Assembly: GCF_024298905.1 (NCBI RefSeq)
Contig: NZ_CP101154.1
Span: 2,232,001 to 2,296,000, forward strand
Direction: 5' to 3'
DNA: 64,000 nt
Source: Natronomonas marina
GTDB lineage: Archaea > Halobacteriota > Halobacteria > Halobacteriales > Haloarculaceae
Below, in pieces: positions 44,725 to 55,740 of this stretch. Made by a program: the position numbers and the translations under genes. The notes beneath the pieces are model-generated. The model was given only the letters and a program-made list of their open reading frames with translations. It had not been told where the DNA came from and ran no database searches. Position 1 is the stretch's first letter; each line of letters opens with the position of its first letter.

Positions 44725-46446
44725 GTGAACACCGTCGAACGGTGGAAACAGGAGAAACACCCGCTCGACGTCATCGAGGACGTCAAGCGCTACGCCGAGG
44801 AGGGGATGAGCTTCGACGAGATCGAGGCCGACGCCGGCGACGGCGAGTGGGAGCGGCTCAAGTGGGCCGGGATGTACGCCCACGGCCGCCAGCGCGGCTA
44901 CTTCATGATGCGAACGAAGGTGCCGGGCGGCCGCCTGACGCCCGAGCAGGCCGAGGTGATCGGCGAAGTGGCCGACGAGTACGCCACCGCGCCCGAAGCG
45001 TACGGCGGCGAGAACCAGAACAACATCTGGGGCGACGCCTTCCTCGACATCACGACCAGACAGGACATCCAGAAACACTGGATCGAGGTCGAGGATGTCC
45101 CCGAGATCTGGGACCGTTACGGCGAGGTGGGCCTCACCACGATCCAGGGCTGCGGCGACTCCGCCCGGAACGTGCTGGGCTGTCCGGCGGCCGGCCTCGA
45201 CGACCACGAGTGCTTCGACGCCCAGCCGGTGATCGCCGCCGTCTCGGACTTTTTCACCGAGAACCGAGAGTACGCCAACCTCCCGCGGAAGTTCAAGATG
45301 ACCATCACCGGCTGTCGGCACGACTGCGCCCAGTCGCAGATCAACGACGTCGGCCTGGTGCCGGCCCGCAAGGAGGTCGGCGGCGAGGAGTACTACGGCT
45401 TCCACGCACGCGTCGGCGGCGGCCTCTCGGACGGCCCGCGGATGGCCTCGAACCTCGACGTGTTCGTCCGTCCGGAGGACGCCGTGGAGTTCTGCCGCGC
45501 CGTCGCCCAGACGTTCAAGGAACTCGGCGACCGGAACAACCGCGGCGTCTGCCGGATGCGCTATCTGGTCCAGCAGATGGGTCCCGAAACGTTCGAGGAG
45601 GCCGTCCGCGACCGCTGTACGGTCGATCTCCGCTCGCGTGGGGCCGACCTCACCGAGGGGTACACCGGCGACCACGTCGGCGTCCACGACCAGAAACAGG
45701 ACGGCCTCAAGTACGTCGGCTTCAACGTCATCGCGGGGCGGATGGGCGGCGACGAGTTCGCCGCGGCTGCCCGCGCCGCCCGGGAGTACGGCACCGACGA
45801 CGCGACGATTCGGCTGGCGACCGACCAGAACTTCCTCGTCACGCACGTTCCCGAGGAGAACGTCGGCGACCTCCTGAACGAGCCGTTCGCCCGCAAGTAC
45901 CGCCCCGACCCCGGACCGTTCTCGCGGGGCGCGGTCGGCTGTACCGGCTCGGAGTTCTGCAACTACGGCATCATCGAGACGAAGAACCGCGTCCGCCGGT
46001 GGGCCAAGGCGCTGGACCGCCGCATCGAGACGCCCGACGACCTCGAGGTCGTCCGGATGCACATGTCCGGCTGTTCGGCCTCCTGTGCCCAGCCGCAGAT
46101 CGCCGACATCGGCTTCCGCGGCGAGACCGTCGACATCGACGATCCCGAGGGAACCACCAACGAGGAAGGGGACAACATCGTCGAGGGGATGGACTTCGGC
46201 CTCGGCGGCTCGCTCGGCGCCGACAACGAGTTCCTCGACTGGGTCGAACACGCCGTCCCGGCCGACGCCGTCATCCCGGCGCTGGAGGAACTGTTCGACG
46301 CCTACGCGGACGAGCGGACCGACGGTGAGCGGTTCTACGAGTGGTGCCGGCGCGTCGACAACGACCGCCTCCGGGACGTGATGCAGCGGGCCGACGCCAA
46401 CGTCGCGGGCGGCGTCCCCCACGAGGAGGTGACGAGCGATGACTGA
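44725..46446 (+). CDS. nirA: Ferredoxin nitrite/sulfite reductase (siroheme, NirA-like)
   Basis: 573 aa from a GTG at 44725 (MNTVERWKQEKHPLDVIED). A siroheme-[4Fe-4S] reductase: the pseudo-symmetric halves carry GCRHDCAQSQINDVG and GCSASCAQPQIADIG. GCTGSEFCNYG supplies the C-x5-C pair that, with C-x3-C, binds the cluster. It reduces nitrite to ammonia or sulfite to sulfide with six electrons; the substrate cannot be settled from sequence. The stop overlaps the next gene by 8 nt, coupling it to an F420-dehydrogenase-like protein. Confidence 0.85.
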   Translation: MNTVERWKQEKHPLDVIEDVKRYAEEGMSFDEIEADAGDGEWERLKWAGMYAHGRQRGYFMMRTKVPGGRLTPEQAEVIGEVADEYATAPEAYGGENQNNIWGDAFLDITTRQDIQKHWIEVEDVPEIWDRYGEVGLTTIQGCGDSARNVLGCPAAGLDDHECFDAQPVIAAVSDFFTENREYANLPRKFKMTITGCRHDCAQSQINDVGLVPARKEVGGEEYYGFHARVGGGLSDGPRMASNLDVFVRPEDAVEFCRAVAQTFKELGDRNNRGVCRMRYLVQQMGPETFEEAVRDRCTVDLRSRGADLTEGYTGDHVGVHDQKQDGLKYVGFNVIAGRMGGDEFAAAARAAREYGTDDATIRLATDQNFLVTHVPEENVGDLLNEPFARKYRPDPGPFSRGAVGCTGSEFCNYGIIETKNRVRRWAKALDRRIETPDDLEVVRMHMSGCSASCAQPQIADIGFRGETVDIDDPEGTTNEEGDNIVEGMDFGLGGSLGADNEFLDWVEHAVPADAVIPALEELFDAYADERTDGERFYEWCRRVDNDRLRDVMQRADANVAGGVPHEEVTSDD

Positions 46447-48097
46447 GACGCCGGACGCGCCCGCCGACGTCGCACCGGAACTGCACGAGGCCGACGGCGA
46501 GGACGCCGACGGCTCCCCGTCCCTTCCGGGCGTCCCCGACGTCGACGTCGACCCCGAGGCCGTCCAGGTGCCGCCCGTCAGCGGCCGGGAGGCAGGCCAC
46601 TCGACGTCGACGGGCAAGCCGATACGGTTCTTCCGTTCCGACAGGCGGCCGGAGGGTGACGCCGACCGTGGCTGCGACGACGGCTCCTGTGGCTGTGACG
46701 GGAACGACTCGGGCGGGCCGTCCCGCACGGCGCCGGTGGCCGACGGCGGCGCGACGCCCGCCAACGTCGACGGCGAGGGCAGCCTCGGCGACCTGGAGTT
46801 CACCGAGCCGGCCGAGGGCGTCAGCCAGGACGTCGAGGGGTCGGCGCCGGACGAACGCGTCGGCGTGCCGGAGGGCGTCGACCTGGAGACGCCGAGTTAC
46901 CGCATCCGCGCCGAGATGAACGACATCGAGGAGCCGGACGACAAGACGTGGTTCATGGAGCTGGACGCGGCGGTCATCGACGAGGGGCGCTGCATCCAGT
47001 GTGGCACCTGCGTCGCCTCCTGTCCCTCGGACTCCATCGGCATCGGCGACGACGGCCTGCCGGAACTGGTCAAGATGTGCACCGGCTGCTCGCTGTGCTG
47101 GGACTTCTGTCCTCGCGGCGGCCTGCGCTACGAGCGCCAGTGGAAGATCACCGGCGGCGAGGACAACGTGAAAGGCGCCGGCGACCCGATCACGGAGTTC
47201 TCCGCGAAGGTCGAAGACGACTGGCGCGAGAACGCCCAGGACGGCGGGCTGGTCACCTCGGTCCTGATCCACCTGCTCGAGGCCGGCGAAATCGACGGCG
47301 CGCTCATCGCTACCGAGTCCGACGACGAGCCCTGGAAGGCAGAGAGCTTCCTGGCGACGACGCCGGCCGAGTGCATCGAGAACGCTGGCAGCTTCTACAA
47401 CCAGACGATGGCGCTCGGCAACCTCGACGTCGACCAGTGGGAGGAGAAACTCCCCGACGAGGATCCCGCGGACCTCTCGCTGGCGCTCGTCGGGACGCCC
47501 TGCGAGATAGAGGGCATCCGCGCGCTGCAGGACTTCGAGTGGGACTACGCCAGCCAGGAGGCCGGCGTCCGTGCCGTCGACTACACAATCGCGCTGATGT
47601 GCACGAAGAACTTCAACTACCGGCGGCTCATGGGCGAGAAACTCGAGGCGGAGCGCGGCATCGCCCCGGAGGACATCGGGAAGATGGACGTCCTTCACGG
47701 GAACATGATGGTGTACGACCACAGCGGCGAGATGATCTTAGAGGAGGACGTCGAGGAGTTCCACGACGCGGCGCTGAAGGGCTGTGACGAGTGTGCGGAC
47801 TTCACGGGCTACTGTGCGGACCTGACGGTCGGGTCGGTCGGCTCCAGCGACGAGTACTCCAGCGTCATCGTCCGGACCGAACAGGGGCTGAAGGCGTGGG
47901 AGCTGACCGAGCCGGACCTGGACTACCACGACCTCGAGGACCGCAGTGCCATCGGCGGGCTGCAGAGCTGGGACAAGAAGAAGGCGTTCGAGTCGCTGCA
48001 GCGACCGTTCGACCCCGACGCCCCGCGGTTCATCGAGTACACCGACCACGCCGACAGCTACGGGACGATCCGGAACCCCCACGAGGACGCCCACTGA
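46439..48097 (+). CDS. F420H2 dehydrogenase beta-like ferredoxin/flavoprotein (FrhB/FpoF-like)
   Basis: 552 aa. An N-terminal acidic, partly Cys-rich tail (about 1-150, CDDGSCGCDG near 80) is unlike the family. Two [4Fe-4S] ferredoxin motifs follow, CIQCGTCVASCP and CTGCSLCWDFCP (near 185-225), then the FrhB-type flavin/F420 domain (VGTPCEIEGIRALQ, MCTKNFNY, KGCDECADFTGYCADLTVGSVG). Such proteins pass electrons between F420H2 and iron-sulfur partners. Overlap with nirA suggests F420H2 or ferredoxin drives the reductase, like a split form of F420-dependent sulfite reductase (Fsr). That link is inference. Confidence 0.8.
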   Translation: MTETPDAPADVAPELHEADGEDADGSPSLPGVPDVDVDPEAVQVPPVSGREAGHSTSTGKPIRFFRSDRRPEGDADRGCDDGSCGCDGNDSGGPSRTAPVADGGATPANVDGEGSLGDLEFTEPAEGVSQDVEGSAPDERVGVPEGVDLETPSYRIRAEMNDIEEPDDKTWFMELDAAVIDEGRCIQCGTCVASCPSDSIGIGDDGLPELVKMCTGCSLCWDFCPRGGLRYERQWKITGGEDNVKGAGDPITEFSAKVEDDWRENAQDGGLVTSVLIHLLEAGEIDGALIATESDDEPWKAESFLATTPAECIENAGSFYNQTMALGNLDVDQWEEKLPDEDPADLSLALVGTPCEIEGIRALQDFEWDYASQEAGVRAVDYTIALMCTKNFNYRRLMGEKLEAERGIAPEDIGKMDVLHGNMMVYDHSGEMILEEDVEEFHDAALKGCDECADFTGYCADLTVGSVGSSDEYSSVIVRTEQGLKAWELTEPDLDYHDLEDRSAIGGLQSWDKKKAFESLQRPFDPDAPRFIEYTDHADSYGTIRNPHEDAH

Positions 48098-48240
48098 ACG
48101 CCGGCGTCCCGCACGGTGAACCGATTCGAGCCACCGGCGCGGCAGGCCAAACGATCCGGTGGTTTCGGTCGTCGGGGTTATCCGAGCGTGAAAAACGTCT
48201 CCGGGGCTTATGAACGGTAGGCCCGTAGCGGTGGTAACGA

Positions 48241-48861
48241 ATGCGTCCGTCGTCCAATGCCACCGCCGATTTGCCGGGCCCGACCTGTCGGTCGGGCCAC
48301 GTCCTGCTGCGTTCGTCGTCGGACCGGCGCGAGCCAGTGCCCTGTCCGCCGGGCGAGGAGGACACGGAACGGCGCCTGCTTGTCGTTTCGCTCTCCGGCG
48401 ACGCCGAGGCCCGCGTCGCGGCCATCGAGGCGTGCGGGGGACTCCCCGAGGAGGTAGCCGTCCTCACCGCCGGCGAGACACGGAGCGCGGCGGCCGCCTC
48501 GACGGCGCCGGGTCCGACGACCGCTCGCGGCGGGACGGAACTGTCCTGGGCGACGGTGTCCAGCGCCGCCGACCTCTCCGGTATCGGCGTCAAGATCGAC
48601 CGCTGTCTGTCGTCGTGGAGCGACGGGCCGCCGGTCCAGATCTGTTTCGATTCGGTATCGGCGCTGCTCGAGACGACGGACCTGCCGACGGTGTTTCGGT
48701 TCCTCCACGTACTGATGCGGCGGATCGACGCCGCCGACGCCGTCGCACACTACCATCTCGACCCCTCGGTACACGGACAGCGGACCGTCTCGACGATCGA
48801 GACGCTCTTCGAGGCCGTCCGCGAGTACGACGAAACGACCGACCGCTGGGTCGACGCGTAG
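48241..48861 (+). CDS. RecA/KaiC-like haloarchaeal protein (DUF7504-like)
   Basis: 206 aa. The N-terminal CxxG stretch is unclear. The core has LLVVSLSGDAEARVA, then QICFDSVSALLETTDLPTVFRFLHVLMRR and DAVAHYHLDPSVHGQRTVSTIETLFEAV. That layout belongs to the haloarchaeal KaiC/RecA-like family annotated DUF7504. The Walker A is not evident. It stands alone, with unknown role, possibly in signalling. Confidence 0.55.
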   Translation: MRPSSNATADLPGPTCRSGHVLLRSSSDRREPVPCPPGEEDTERRLLVVSLSGDAEARVAAIEACGGLPEEVAVLTAGETRSAAAASTAPGPTTARGGTELSWATVSSAADLSGIGVKIDRCLSSWSDGPPVQICFDSVSALLETTDLPTVFRFLHVLMRRIDAADAVAHYHLDPSVHGQRTVSTIETLFEAVREYDETTDRWVDA

Positions 48862-49028
48862 CGGCGGTCGGTAGGCACTGCTTTCTCTCGGCCGCGCGAG
48901 GATCGTTCTCGGCCGCCGGAACACACCCCGAGGTGGCGCGGGAGGGTATAAGCGACCGGCTATACTGACCAGAGACTTTTTACGTGTAATGGCGAATCTA
49001 CCCTGCAAGGGCAGGCAGTAACGAATCG

Positions 49029-50105
49029 ATGACAGAAAGAGACTCACAGCCGGACGATAGCGAGAACCGACCGGAGGAGGTCGGCGGGTTCCAGTTCCCG
49101 ATGTCCGACGGCGGTTCGGAGGACGCCGACCGCCAACAGCCGACCGGCGAGACGGACGGCGGGTTCCCCGACGTTCGGGACGACTCGGCGGTCGGGTCGG
49201 CGGACGAGGCCGACGGAAGAGGGACGGTCGGTCGTGCCGACTTCGCCGGCTTCGACTTCGGGACGTGGCTCGATCAGACCGAGGCCAGAACCACGACAAC
49301 GACGACCGAGGAGACCGCGACCGAAGCCGAACTCGAAGCCGAAGCGGAGGAGCAGGCCGGCCTCGAACCGTCTTACTCCGGGTTCGGGTTCCGACAGTGG
49401 ATGGAGGACGACGACGCCGAGGGACCGGAGCGGCCGCCGGACACTCCCCGCGTCGTCACCGAAAGCCTCGCGGAGCACGAGTCCGAGAGCGCCGCGAGTT
49501 CGGCTGCCGCCGGAGCGACCGTCGGCGCCGACGGGAGCCGGTTCCAGTTCGCGGACTGGCTCGGCGAGGGCGGCACCGAGTACGTCGACCCCGACGTGCT
49601 GCAGTCGGAGCCGACCGCCAGTGCCGCGCAAGCGGGCGCGACGGCACCGGGCGATCCGGGGTATCCCACGCCGCCGGGCGGCGGCATCTCCGACCTCCCA
49701 CCGGCGAAAATCGCCGTGTTCGCGGTGTTCGCGGCCACGCTCGCGGCGGTGGCGATGACGCTGGCCGGCGGCGTCGCTCCGCTCGGTCCGGGGACCGGCT
49801 TCGCCGCTCCCGGCGGCGGTGGCGGGGCACAGACGGGAGCAGCGCCGGCCGCTACCGGGACGCCGGCGCCGACGGCGACCGACACGCCGGAACCGACGGC
49901 CACCCCGACACCCACGGCCACCCCGACACCCACCTCGACGCCGACCCCGACGCCGACGGCCACCCCGACACCCACCTCGACGCCGACCCCGACGCCGACG
50001 GCTACACCGACCCCGACGCCCGAACCAACCCCGACGCCGACGCCCGAACCGACGCCGACCCCGACCGAGGACGACGGCGGCCTTCTGGACCCCCTCACGG
50101 GGTAG
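49029..50105 (+). CDS. Membrane-anchored surface protein with FxFxxW repeats and TP-rich stalk
   Basis: 358 aa. Repeated short motifs precede the membrane: GFQFPM (near 19), GFDFGTWLDQ (near 75), GFGFRQWMED (near 116) and RFQFADWLGE (near 172). A single membrane segment (AVFAVFAATLAAVAMTLAGG, near 230-250) follows, then a Gly-rich hinge and a Thr-Pro stalk of over 80 residues. The acidic N-terminal part would be inside the cell and the stalk outside, probably O-glycosylated and crossing the S-layer. No signal peptide is seen. The function is unknown. Confidence 0.6.
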   Translation: MTERDSQPDDSENRPEEVGGFQFPMSDGGSEDADRQQPTGETDGGFPDVRDDSAVGSADEADGRGTVGRADFAGFDFGTWLDQTEARTTTTTTEETATEAELEAEAEEQAGLEPSYSGFGFRQWMEDDDAEGPERPPDTPRVVTESLAEHESESAASSAAAGATVGADGSRFQFADWLGEGGTEYVDPDVLQSEPTASAAQAGATAPGDPGYPTPPGGGISDLPPAKIAVFAVFAATLAAVAMTLAGGVAPLGPGTGFAAPGGGGGAQTGAAPAATGTPAPTATDTPEPTATPTPTATPTPTSTPTPTPTATPTPTSTPTPTPTATPTPTPEPTPTPTPEPTPTPTEDDGGLLDPLTG

Positions 50106-50184
50106 ACGGACGGCTCTTTTCCATCGCAGTCCCGCAGGTCGCTTCGCTCGCCACGCCGAGACGTCGCTCCGGCCGGGCCTCCCG

Positions 50185-50976
50185 CTACTCCAATCCCAGG
50201 TCCACGTCGAAGCTGTTGCCGGGACGGGGGACGCCTTTGACCGTGACCGTCTCGCCGGTCATGAACGCGGCGGCGTCGCTGGCGAGGAACTGGACGACAT
50301 CGGCGACATCCTCGGTGTAACCGATGCGCCGGTCGACGGTCTCGCGGGCCGGCATCGACTCCTCGCGGATGCCGAGCGTGTCGGCGACCCCCGGCGTCTG
50401 GATCAGGCCGGGTGCGACGCAGTTGACCCGGACGCCATCGTCGGCCCACTCGACGGCCAGCGTCTCCGTCAGCCGGATTATGGCTGCCTTGGCCGCGCTG
50501 TAGTGGCTCTCGTTCGGCGCGGCGTGCTGGCCGTTCACGCTGGAGACGTTGACGATACAACCCCCCTGGCCGGCGCGCATGTGCGCGCCGGCGGCCTGGG
50601 TGCAGTGGAACGTGCCGTGGAGGTTGAGGTCGACGATGGACTTCCAGCCGTTCTCGGAGATGTCCTCGAAGGCGGCGACGAACTCACCACCGGCGTTGTT
50701 GACGAGCAGGTCGACGCCGCCGAACTCCTCGACGGTCGCCTCGACGAAGGCGTCGACTGCCTCGCGGTCACGGACGTCGCACTCGACCGCGAGGGCACGG
50801 CCACCATCGTCACGGATGCCCTCAGCGACGGGGTCGACCCGTTCCTGTGCCCGCGAGCAGATGGCGACGCTGGCGCCGTCGGCGGCCAGCCGTTCGGCGA
50901 TGGTGCGGCCGATGCCCTGGGAAGCACCGGTGACGATGGCGTTGCGACCCTCGACGCTGAACTGGTCCGTCGGCAT
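50185..50976 (-). CDS. Short-chain dehydrogenase/reductase
   Basis: 263 aa from the ATG at 50976 (an upstream ATG at 51033 is less likely). NAD(P)-binding TGASQGIG, NNAGG, catalytic Ser in NVSSVNG and YSAAK (Y and K four apart), PGLIQTP. SDR substrate cannot be deduced; 3-oxoacyl-ACP reductase or glucose-dehydrogenase-like. Monocistronic, convergent with the 49029 gene. Confidence 0.82.
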   Translation of the reverse strand: MPTDQFSVEGRNAIVTGASQGIGRTIAERLAADGASVAICSRAQERVDPVAEGIRDDGGRALAVECDVRDREAVDAFVEATVEEFGGVDLLVNNAGGEFVAAFEDISENGWKSIVDLNLHGTFHCTQAAGAHMRAGQGGCIVNVSSVNGQHAAPNESHYSAAKAAIIRLTETLAVEWADDGVRVNCVAPGLIQTPGVADTLGIREESMPARETVDRRIGYTEDVADVVQFLASDAAAFMTGETVTVKGVPRPGNSFDVDLGLE

Positions 50977-51196
50977 GGGCCGACCGTCGGCGGCCGCCGG
51001 CAAGACTGTATCGGCGGCGGTAGTCCGGAACACGATACCGTCGGGGGACCAGCATCCGCGAGCGAACGGAGTGAGCGAGCGGTTCCCGGCGGTGAGGCGC
51101 CCGGAGGGCGACGAATCGCCGTAGCGACGAGCGACTACCGCGGCCCGCAGGGCAGCGACAGGAGCGAGTCGCGCATATTTTCCCCAAGTTTTTGCC

Positions 51197-51221
51197 GGCC
51201 CGTCGGCAGCGCCGACGGGCC
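51197..51221 (-). terminator. Hairpin downstream of sucD
   Basis: GGCCCGTCGGC-AGC-GCCGACGGGCC, a perfect 11-bp stem beginning 19 bases past the sucD stop. A short T run (CTTTTT on the transcript) precedes the stem. Archaeal termination mostly uses T runs; the stem may stabilise the 3' end. Confidence 0.6.
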
Positions 51222-51239
51222 GTGTAAAAAGTGGGGGCG

Positions 51240-52105
51240 TTAGAGCAGGTCCTCGATGTGGTCGACGACCTCCTCGGGGGTGTCGCCGACGGGGACGCCG
51301 GCGTCGTTGAGGGCGTCGATCTTCGATTCGGCGGTGCCGGTCCCGCTACCGGAGACGATGGCGCCGGCGTGGCCCATCCGCTTGCCCGGCGGGGCGGTTC
51401 GGCCGGCGATGAAGCCGGCGACCGGCGTGTCCATGTACTGGCCGATGTAGTCGGCGGCCTCCTCCTCGTCCTCGCCGCCGATCTCGCCGCACATGACGAC
51501 GGCGTGGGTCTCGGGATCGGCCTCGAACATCTCGAGGGCGTCGACGAAGTCGGTCCCGATGATGGGGTCGCCGCCGATGCCGACGGCAGTGGTCTGCCCG
51601 AGGCCGCGGTTCGTGAGGTTGTCGACGACCTGGTAGGTCAGCGTCCCCGACCGGGAGACCAGGCCGACGTTGCCGTCGGCGAAGATGTTGCCGGGCAGGA
51701 TGCCGAGTTTGGCCTCGCCGGGCGTGATGAGGCCGGGGCAGTTCGGGCCGACGAGATGGGTGTCGGTCTCCCGCAGTTTGCGGTAGACCTTCGACATGTC
51801 CTGCTGGGGGATGCCCTCGGTGATGGCGACGACCAGATCCAGCGGCGCGTCCAGCGCCTCGAACAGCGCGTCGGCGGCGAACGCCGGCGGGACGAAGACG
51901 ACCGACGTGTCGGCGTCCTCCGCGCGGGCGGCGCCCTCGACGGTGTCGTAGACGGGGACGCCGTCGACCTCCTGGCCGCCCTTGCCGGGGACGGCGCCGG
52001 CGACGACGTTCGTCCCGTACTCGATCATCTGGCGGGTGTGAAACTTCCCCTCGCCGCCGGTGATGCCCTGTACCACGACGCGGCTGTCCGAATCGACCAG
52101 GATGC

Positions 52106-52109
<4 letters not shown>
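51240..52109 (-). CDS. sucD: Succinyl-CoA ligase alpha subunit
   Basis: 289 aa. The CoA-binding Rossmann domain begins [18 protein letters not shown]. The phospho-histidine is in [20 protein letters not shown] and [13 protein letters not shown] are typical. With SucC it interconverts succinyl-CoA and succinate with ADP/GDP phosphorylation in the TCA cycle. ATG at 52107-52109 overlaps the sucC stop (ATGA). Confidence 0.95.
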
Positions 52110-53251
<1,142 letters not shown>

Positions 53252-53346
53252 CCGTATCGAACGGCGTCCGGCATCCGCTTAAAACGTGCTATGTTCGCCC
53301 GAAACGGGGGGAAAACGGCGAGGAGTGCGCTCGCGGAGGGGCGAGG

Positions 53347-54294
53347 TCAGTCGGCGGCGCCGCGGTCGGCGCCCTCGATTGCGACCAGTTCCTCGACGGG
53401 TGGCACCTCGCCGTCGGCGTCGGTGATGATGTCGAGGCGACGAGTGAGCTTGTCGCGGGCGTACTCGACGATCGCCCCGTGGTCGACGGGACCCTCGATG
53501 TCGGTGAAGATACCGGCGACGTGGGGCATCAGCTCCGTGAGCGTCCCCCGAACGACGGCCTCGTCGACGCCTTCCTCCTGGACGAGTCGGCGGACCTCGT
53601 GCATCCCGAAGCCGACGTGGCGGCCCTCGTCGCTGCGGATCTTTGCGATGCCGTCGACGAGGCCGGGCAGCGTCGGCATCTCCTCGCGGGACCGCGTGAT
53701 GACGGCGTCGTCGCCCGTCTCGCCGAACGCCGACTGGAGGCTGTAGTAGGCCGTCTGTGCCAGCACGGACTCGGCGACGATGTGGTAGTGGCTGTAGGCG
53801 CGGGTCTGCGTCTCCGGCGACTGGTCGTCGAGCAGTGCCGCCATCGCGTCCTCGACGGCGTCGAACATCGCCACGTAATCGTCGTTGAGGTATCGCTCGT
53901 CCGTCGGGTCGGCCGGCTCCAGTCCCAGTTCCTCGGCGACGGGATCGAGCACCTCCTCCCAGTAGCGGTCGAAGAAGCGGGTGTGCTTTGCCTCCTCGTA
54001 CAGTTGCGTGGTGAGGAACATCTGGGCGTCGGTGCCCTCCAGGGCGAGTCCGAGCGGCATCAGGTCCTCGGTGACGGCCTCCTCGCCACCGCCGAACCGG
54101 GCGACGCCGAGGCGGAGCATGTCGAACTCCTCGCCAGTGAACTCGTCTTCGTACTCCAGCAGCGCCTCGCGGTCGCTCGCGAGGTCGATGTCGTGGGGGT
54201 CCCAGTGCCGGTACACCGCGTTCCGGAAGTAGCCGCCAGCGAAGGAGTCGGGGTCGCTCCGGGTACCGCGGTCGGTGCTCGTCAGTTTCGCCAT
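53347..54294 (-). CDS. R2-like diiron oxidase (R2lox-like)
   Basis: 315 aa from the ATG at 54294. A ferritin-like four-helix protein with metal-binding pairs YEEAKH (near 106) and SDEGRHVGFG (near 216). Family members bind a Mn/Fe or Fe/Fe centre and a fatty-acid ligand, and are often annotated as ribonucleotide reductase beta; radical tyrosine evidence is lacking here. Monocistronic, divergent from a HTH-10 regulator. The substrate is not known. Confidence 0.78.
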   Translation of the reverse strand: MAKLTSTDRGTRSDPDSFAGGYFRNAVYRHWDPHDIDLASDREALLEYEDEFTGEEFDMLRLGVARFGGGEEAVTEDLMPLGLALEGTDAQMFLTTQLYEEAKHTRFFDRYWEEVLDPVAEELGLEPADPTDERYLNDDYVAMFDAVEDAMAALLDDQSPETQTRAYSHYHIVAESVLAQTAYYSLQSAFGETGDDAVITRSREEMPTLPGLVDGIAKIRSDEGRHVGFGMHEVRRLVQEEGVDEAVVRGTLTELMPHVAGIFTDIEGPVDHGAIVEYARDKLTRRLDIITDADGEVPPVEELVAIEGADRGAAD

Positions 54295-54378
54295 GTTAGT
54301 GTCACACACTACCACGACGTGGGTTCTCGCCCTGTTATCTGGGGAGGCTTTTTGATCGGGACCGACCGATGGAGGGGT

Positions 54379-55029
54379 ATGCGAACCGCGACGGTGCGGC
54401 TCTCGCCGCCCGGGACGGGCCTGCACCCGGCCGACGCGGAAGTGGCCGCGCGGCCGGACCTCGGGCGGGAGGCCATCGACCACATCACGGCCCTGGCGGA
54501 CGGTGCGGGGGTCGTGCTCTGTCGGCTCCGGGGCGACGCCGCGGCGCTGGCGGACGTACTCGCGGACACCGAGGGAGTCCTCGATTCCCACGTCACCGAC
54601 GCCGACGGCACGCTCTACGCGTACGTCCACTTCCGCCCGACGGAGACGGCCGAGGCGCTCCTGGAGCTCCGGCGCGCCCACGAACTCGTCGTCCGGACGC
54701 CGATTCGCTGGCTCGCGGACGGTCGGCTAGAGGTGTCGGCGGTCGGCGACGACCGGACGCTGCAGGCGGCCGTCGCGGGGCTGCCCGACGCCGTCGGCGT
54801 CGAGTTGGTCGAGTTGCGGGAGTACGACCCCTCGACCGATCGGGCGGAGGCGCTCTTGACCGACCGACAACTCGAGGTGCTGGACGCGGCGCTGGATGCC
54901 GGGTACTACGAGCAGCCCCGCCGGGCGAATCAGGCCGACGTGGCCGAGGCGGTCGGACTCGCGCCCGCGACGGTCGGCGAGCACCTGCGCCGCATCGAGG
55001 GGACGGTCATGCGGTCGCTGCGGGAGTGA
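54379..55029 (+). CDS. HTH-10 (bacterio-opsin-activator-type) regulator
   Basis: 216 aa. The N-terminal domain is beta-rich (MRTATVRLSPPGTGLHPAD), and the C-terminal HTH-10 reads LLTDRQLEVLDAALDAGYYEQPRRA, then DVAEAVGLAPATVGEHLRRIE. GGAGGGG (54371-54377) is the SD. Divergent from the diiron oxidase gene at 84 bp, so it may control that gene. Confidence 0.8.
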   Translation: MRTATVRLSPPGTGLHPADAEVAARPDLGREAIDHITALADGAGVVLCRLRGDAAALADVLADTEGVLDSHVTDADGTLYAYVHFRPTETAEALLELRRAHELVVRTPIRWLADGRLEVSAVGDDRTLQAAVAGLPDAVGVELVELREYDPSTDRAEALLTDRQLEVLDAALDAGYYEQPRRANQADVAEAVGLAPATVGEHLRRIEGTVMRSLRE

Positions 55030-55071
55030 CGGGCGGCGCGGTCGGACCTGCGGTTCCCGGTCGCAACGGGG

Positions 55072-55740
55072 TCACTCCTCCGACAGGACGTCCGGTCGGT
55101 CGGCGATGACGCCGTCGACGCCCATCGCCGCGAGCGAGTCGGCTTCCCCGCTGTGACTGACGGTCCAGGCGTTGACGCTCATGCCGGCACGGTGGGCGTC
55201 GCGGACGAGGCGGTCGTCGCAGGACTCGACCGAGGGATGGAGGTAGCCACAGCCGACCTCGCGGGCCGTTTCGACGGCCGAATCGCTATCGTCGGTGAGC
55301 AACGCCCGCGGCACCGCGGGGTCGACGTCCCGACACGCCGCGAGAGTCTCGGGCGAGAACGAGGAGACGACGGCCTGGGGGTGCAGCGACGTCACGGACG
55401 CCAGCGCGTCGGCCGCCGTGCCCGTCTCCTTGAGTTCGACGTTGACGCCGACGGCGTCGGGGATGGCCTCCAGGATTTCCACCAGCGCCGGGACCCCCTC
55501 GCCACTCTCCAGCACGTCCAGGTCGCGGAGTTCCGCGAGCGTGTGGTCGGCGACGGGGCCCTCGCCGTCGGTGACGCGGTCGACCGTCGCGTCGTGGACG
55601 ACGACGAGTTCGCCGCTCGCACACCGGCGAACGTCGACTTCGACGGCGTCGGCCACCTCGGCGGCCGTCACGACCGCTCGCCGGGTGTTCTCCGGATTGA
55701 CGCCCGCGAACCCCCGGTGGGCGATGAGTCGCACGTCCAC
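55072..55740 (-). CDS. Glycerophosphodiester phosphodiesterase
   Basis: 222 aa from a GTG at 55740; a GTG at 55791 adds 17 Pro-rich residues. GDPD pattern: LIAHRGFAGVNPENT, EVDVRRCASGELVVVHD, VNVELKETG, SFSPETL and HRAGMSVNAWTV. Hydrolyses glycerophosphodiesters to sn-glycerol 3-phosphate and alcohol. Cytosolic (no signal). Convergent with the HTH-10 gene. Confidence 0.88.
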   Translation of the reverse strand: MDVRLIAHRGFAGVNPENTRRAVVTAAEVADAVEVDVRRCASGELVVVHDATVDRVTDGEGPVADHTLAELRDLDVLESGEGVPALVEILEAIPDAVGVNVELKETGTAADALASVTSLHPQAVVSSFSPETLAACRDVDPAVPRALLTDDSDSAVETAREVGCGYLHPSVESCDDRLVRDAHRAGMSVNAWTVSHSGEADSLAAMGVDGVIADRPDVLSEE

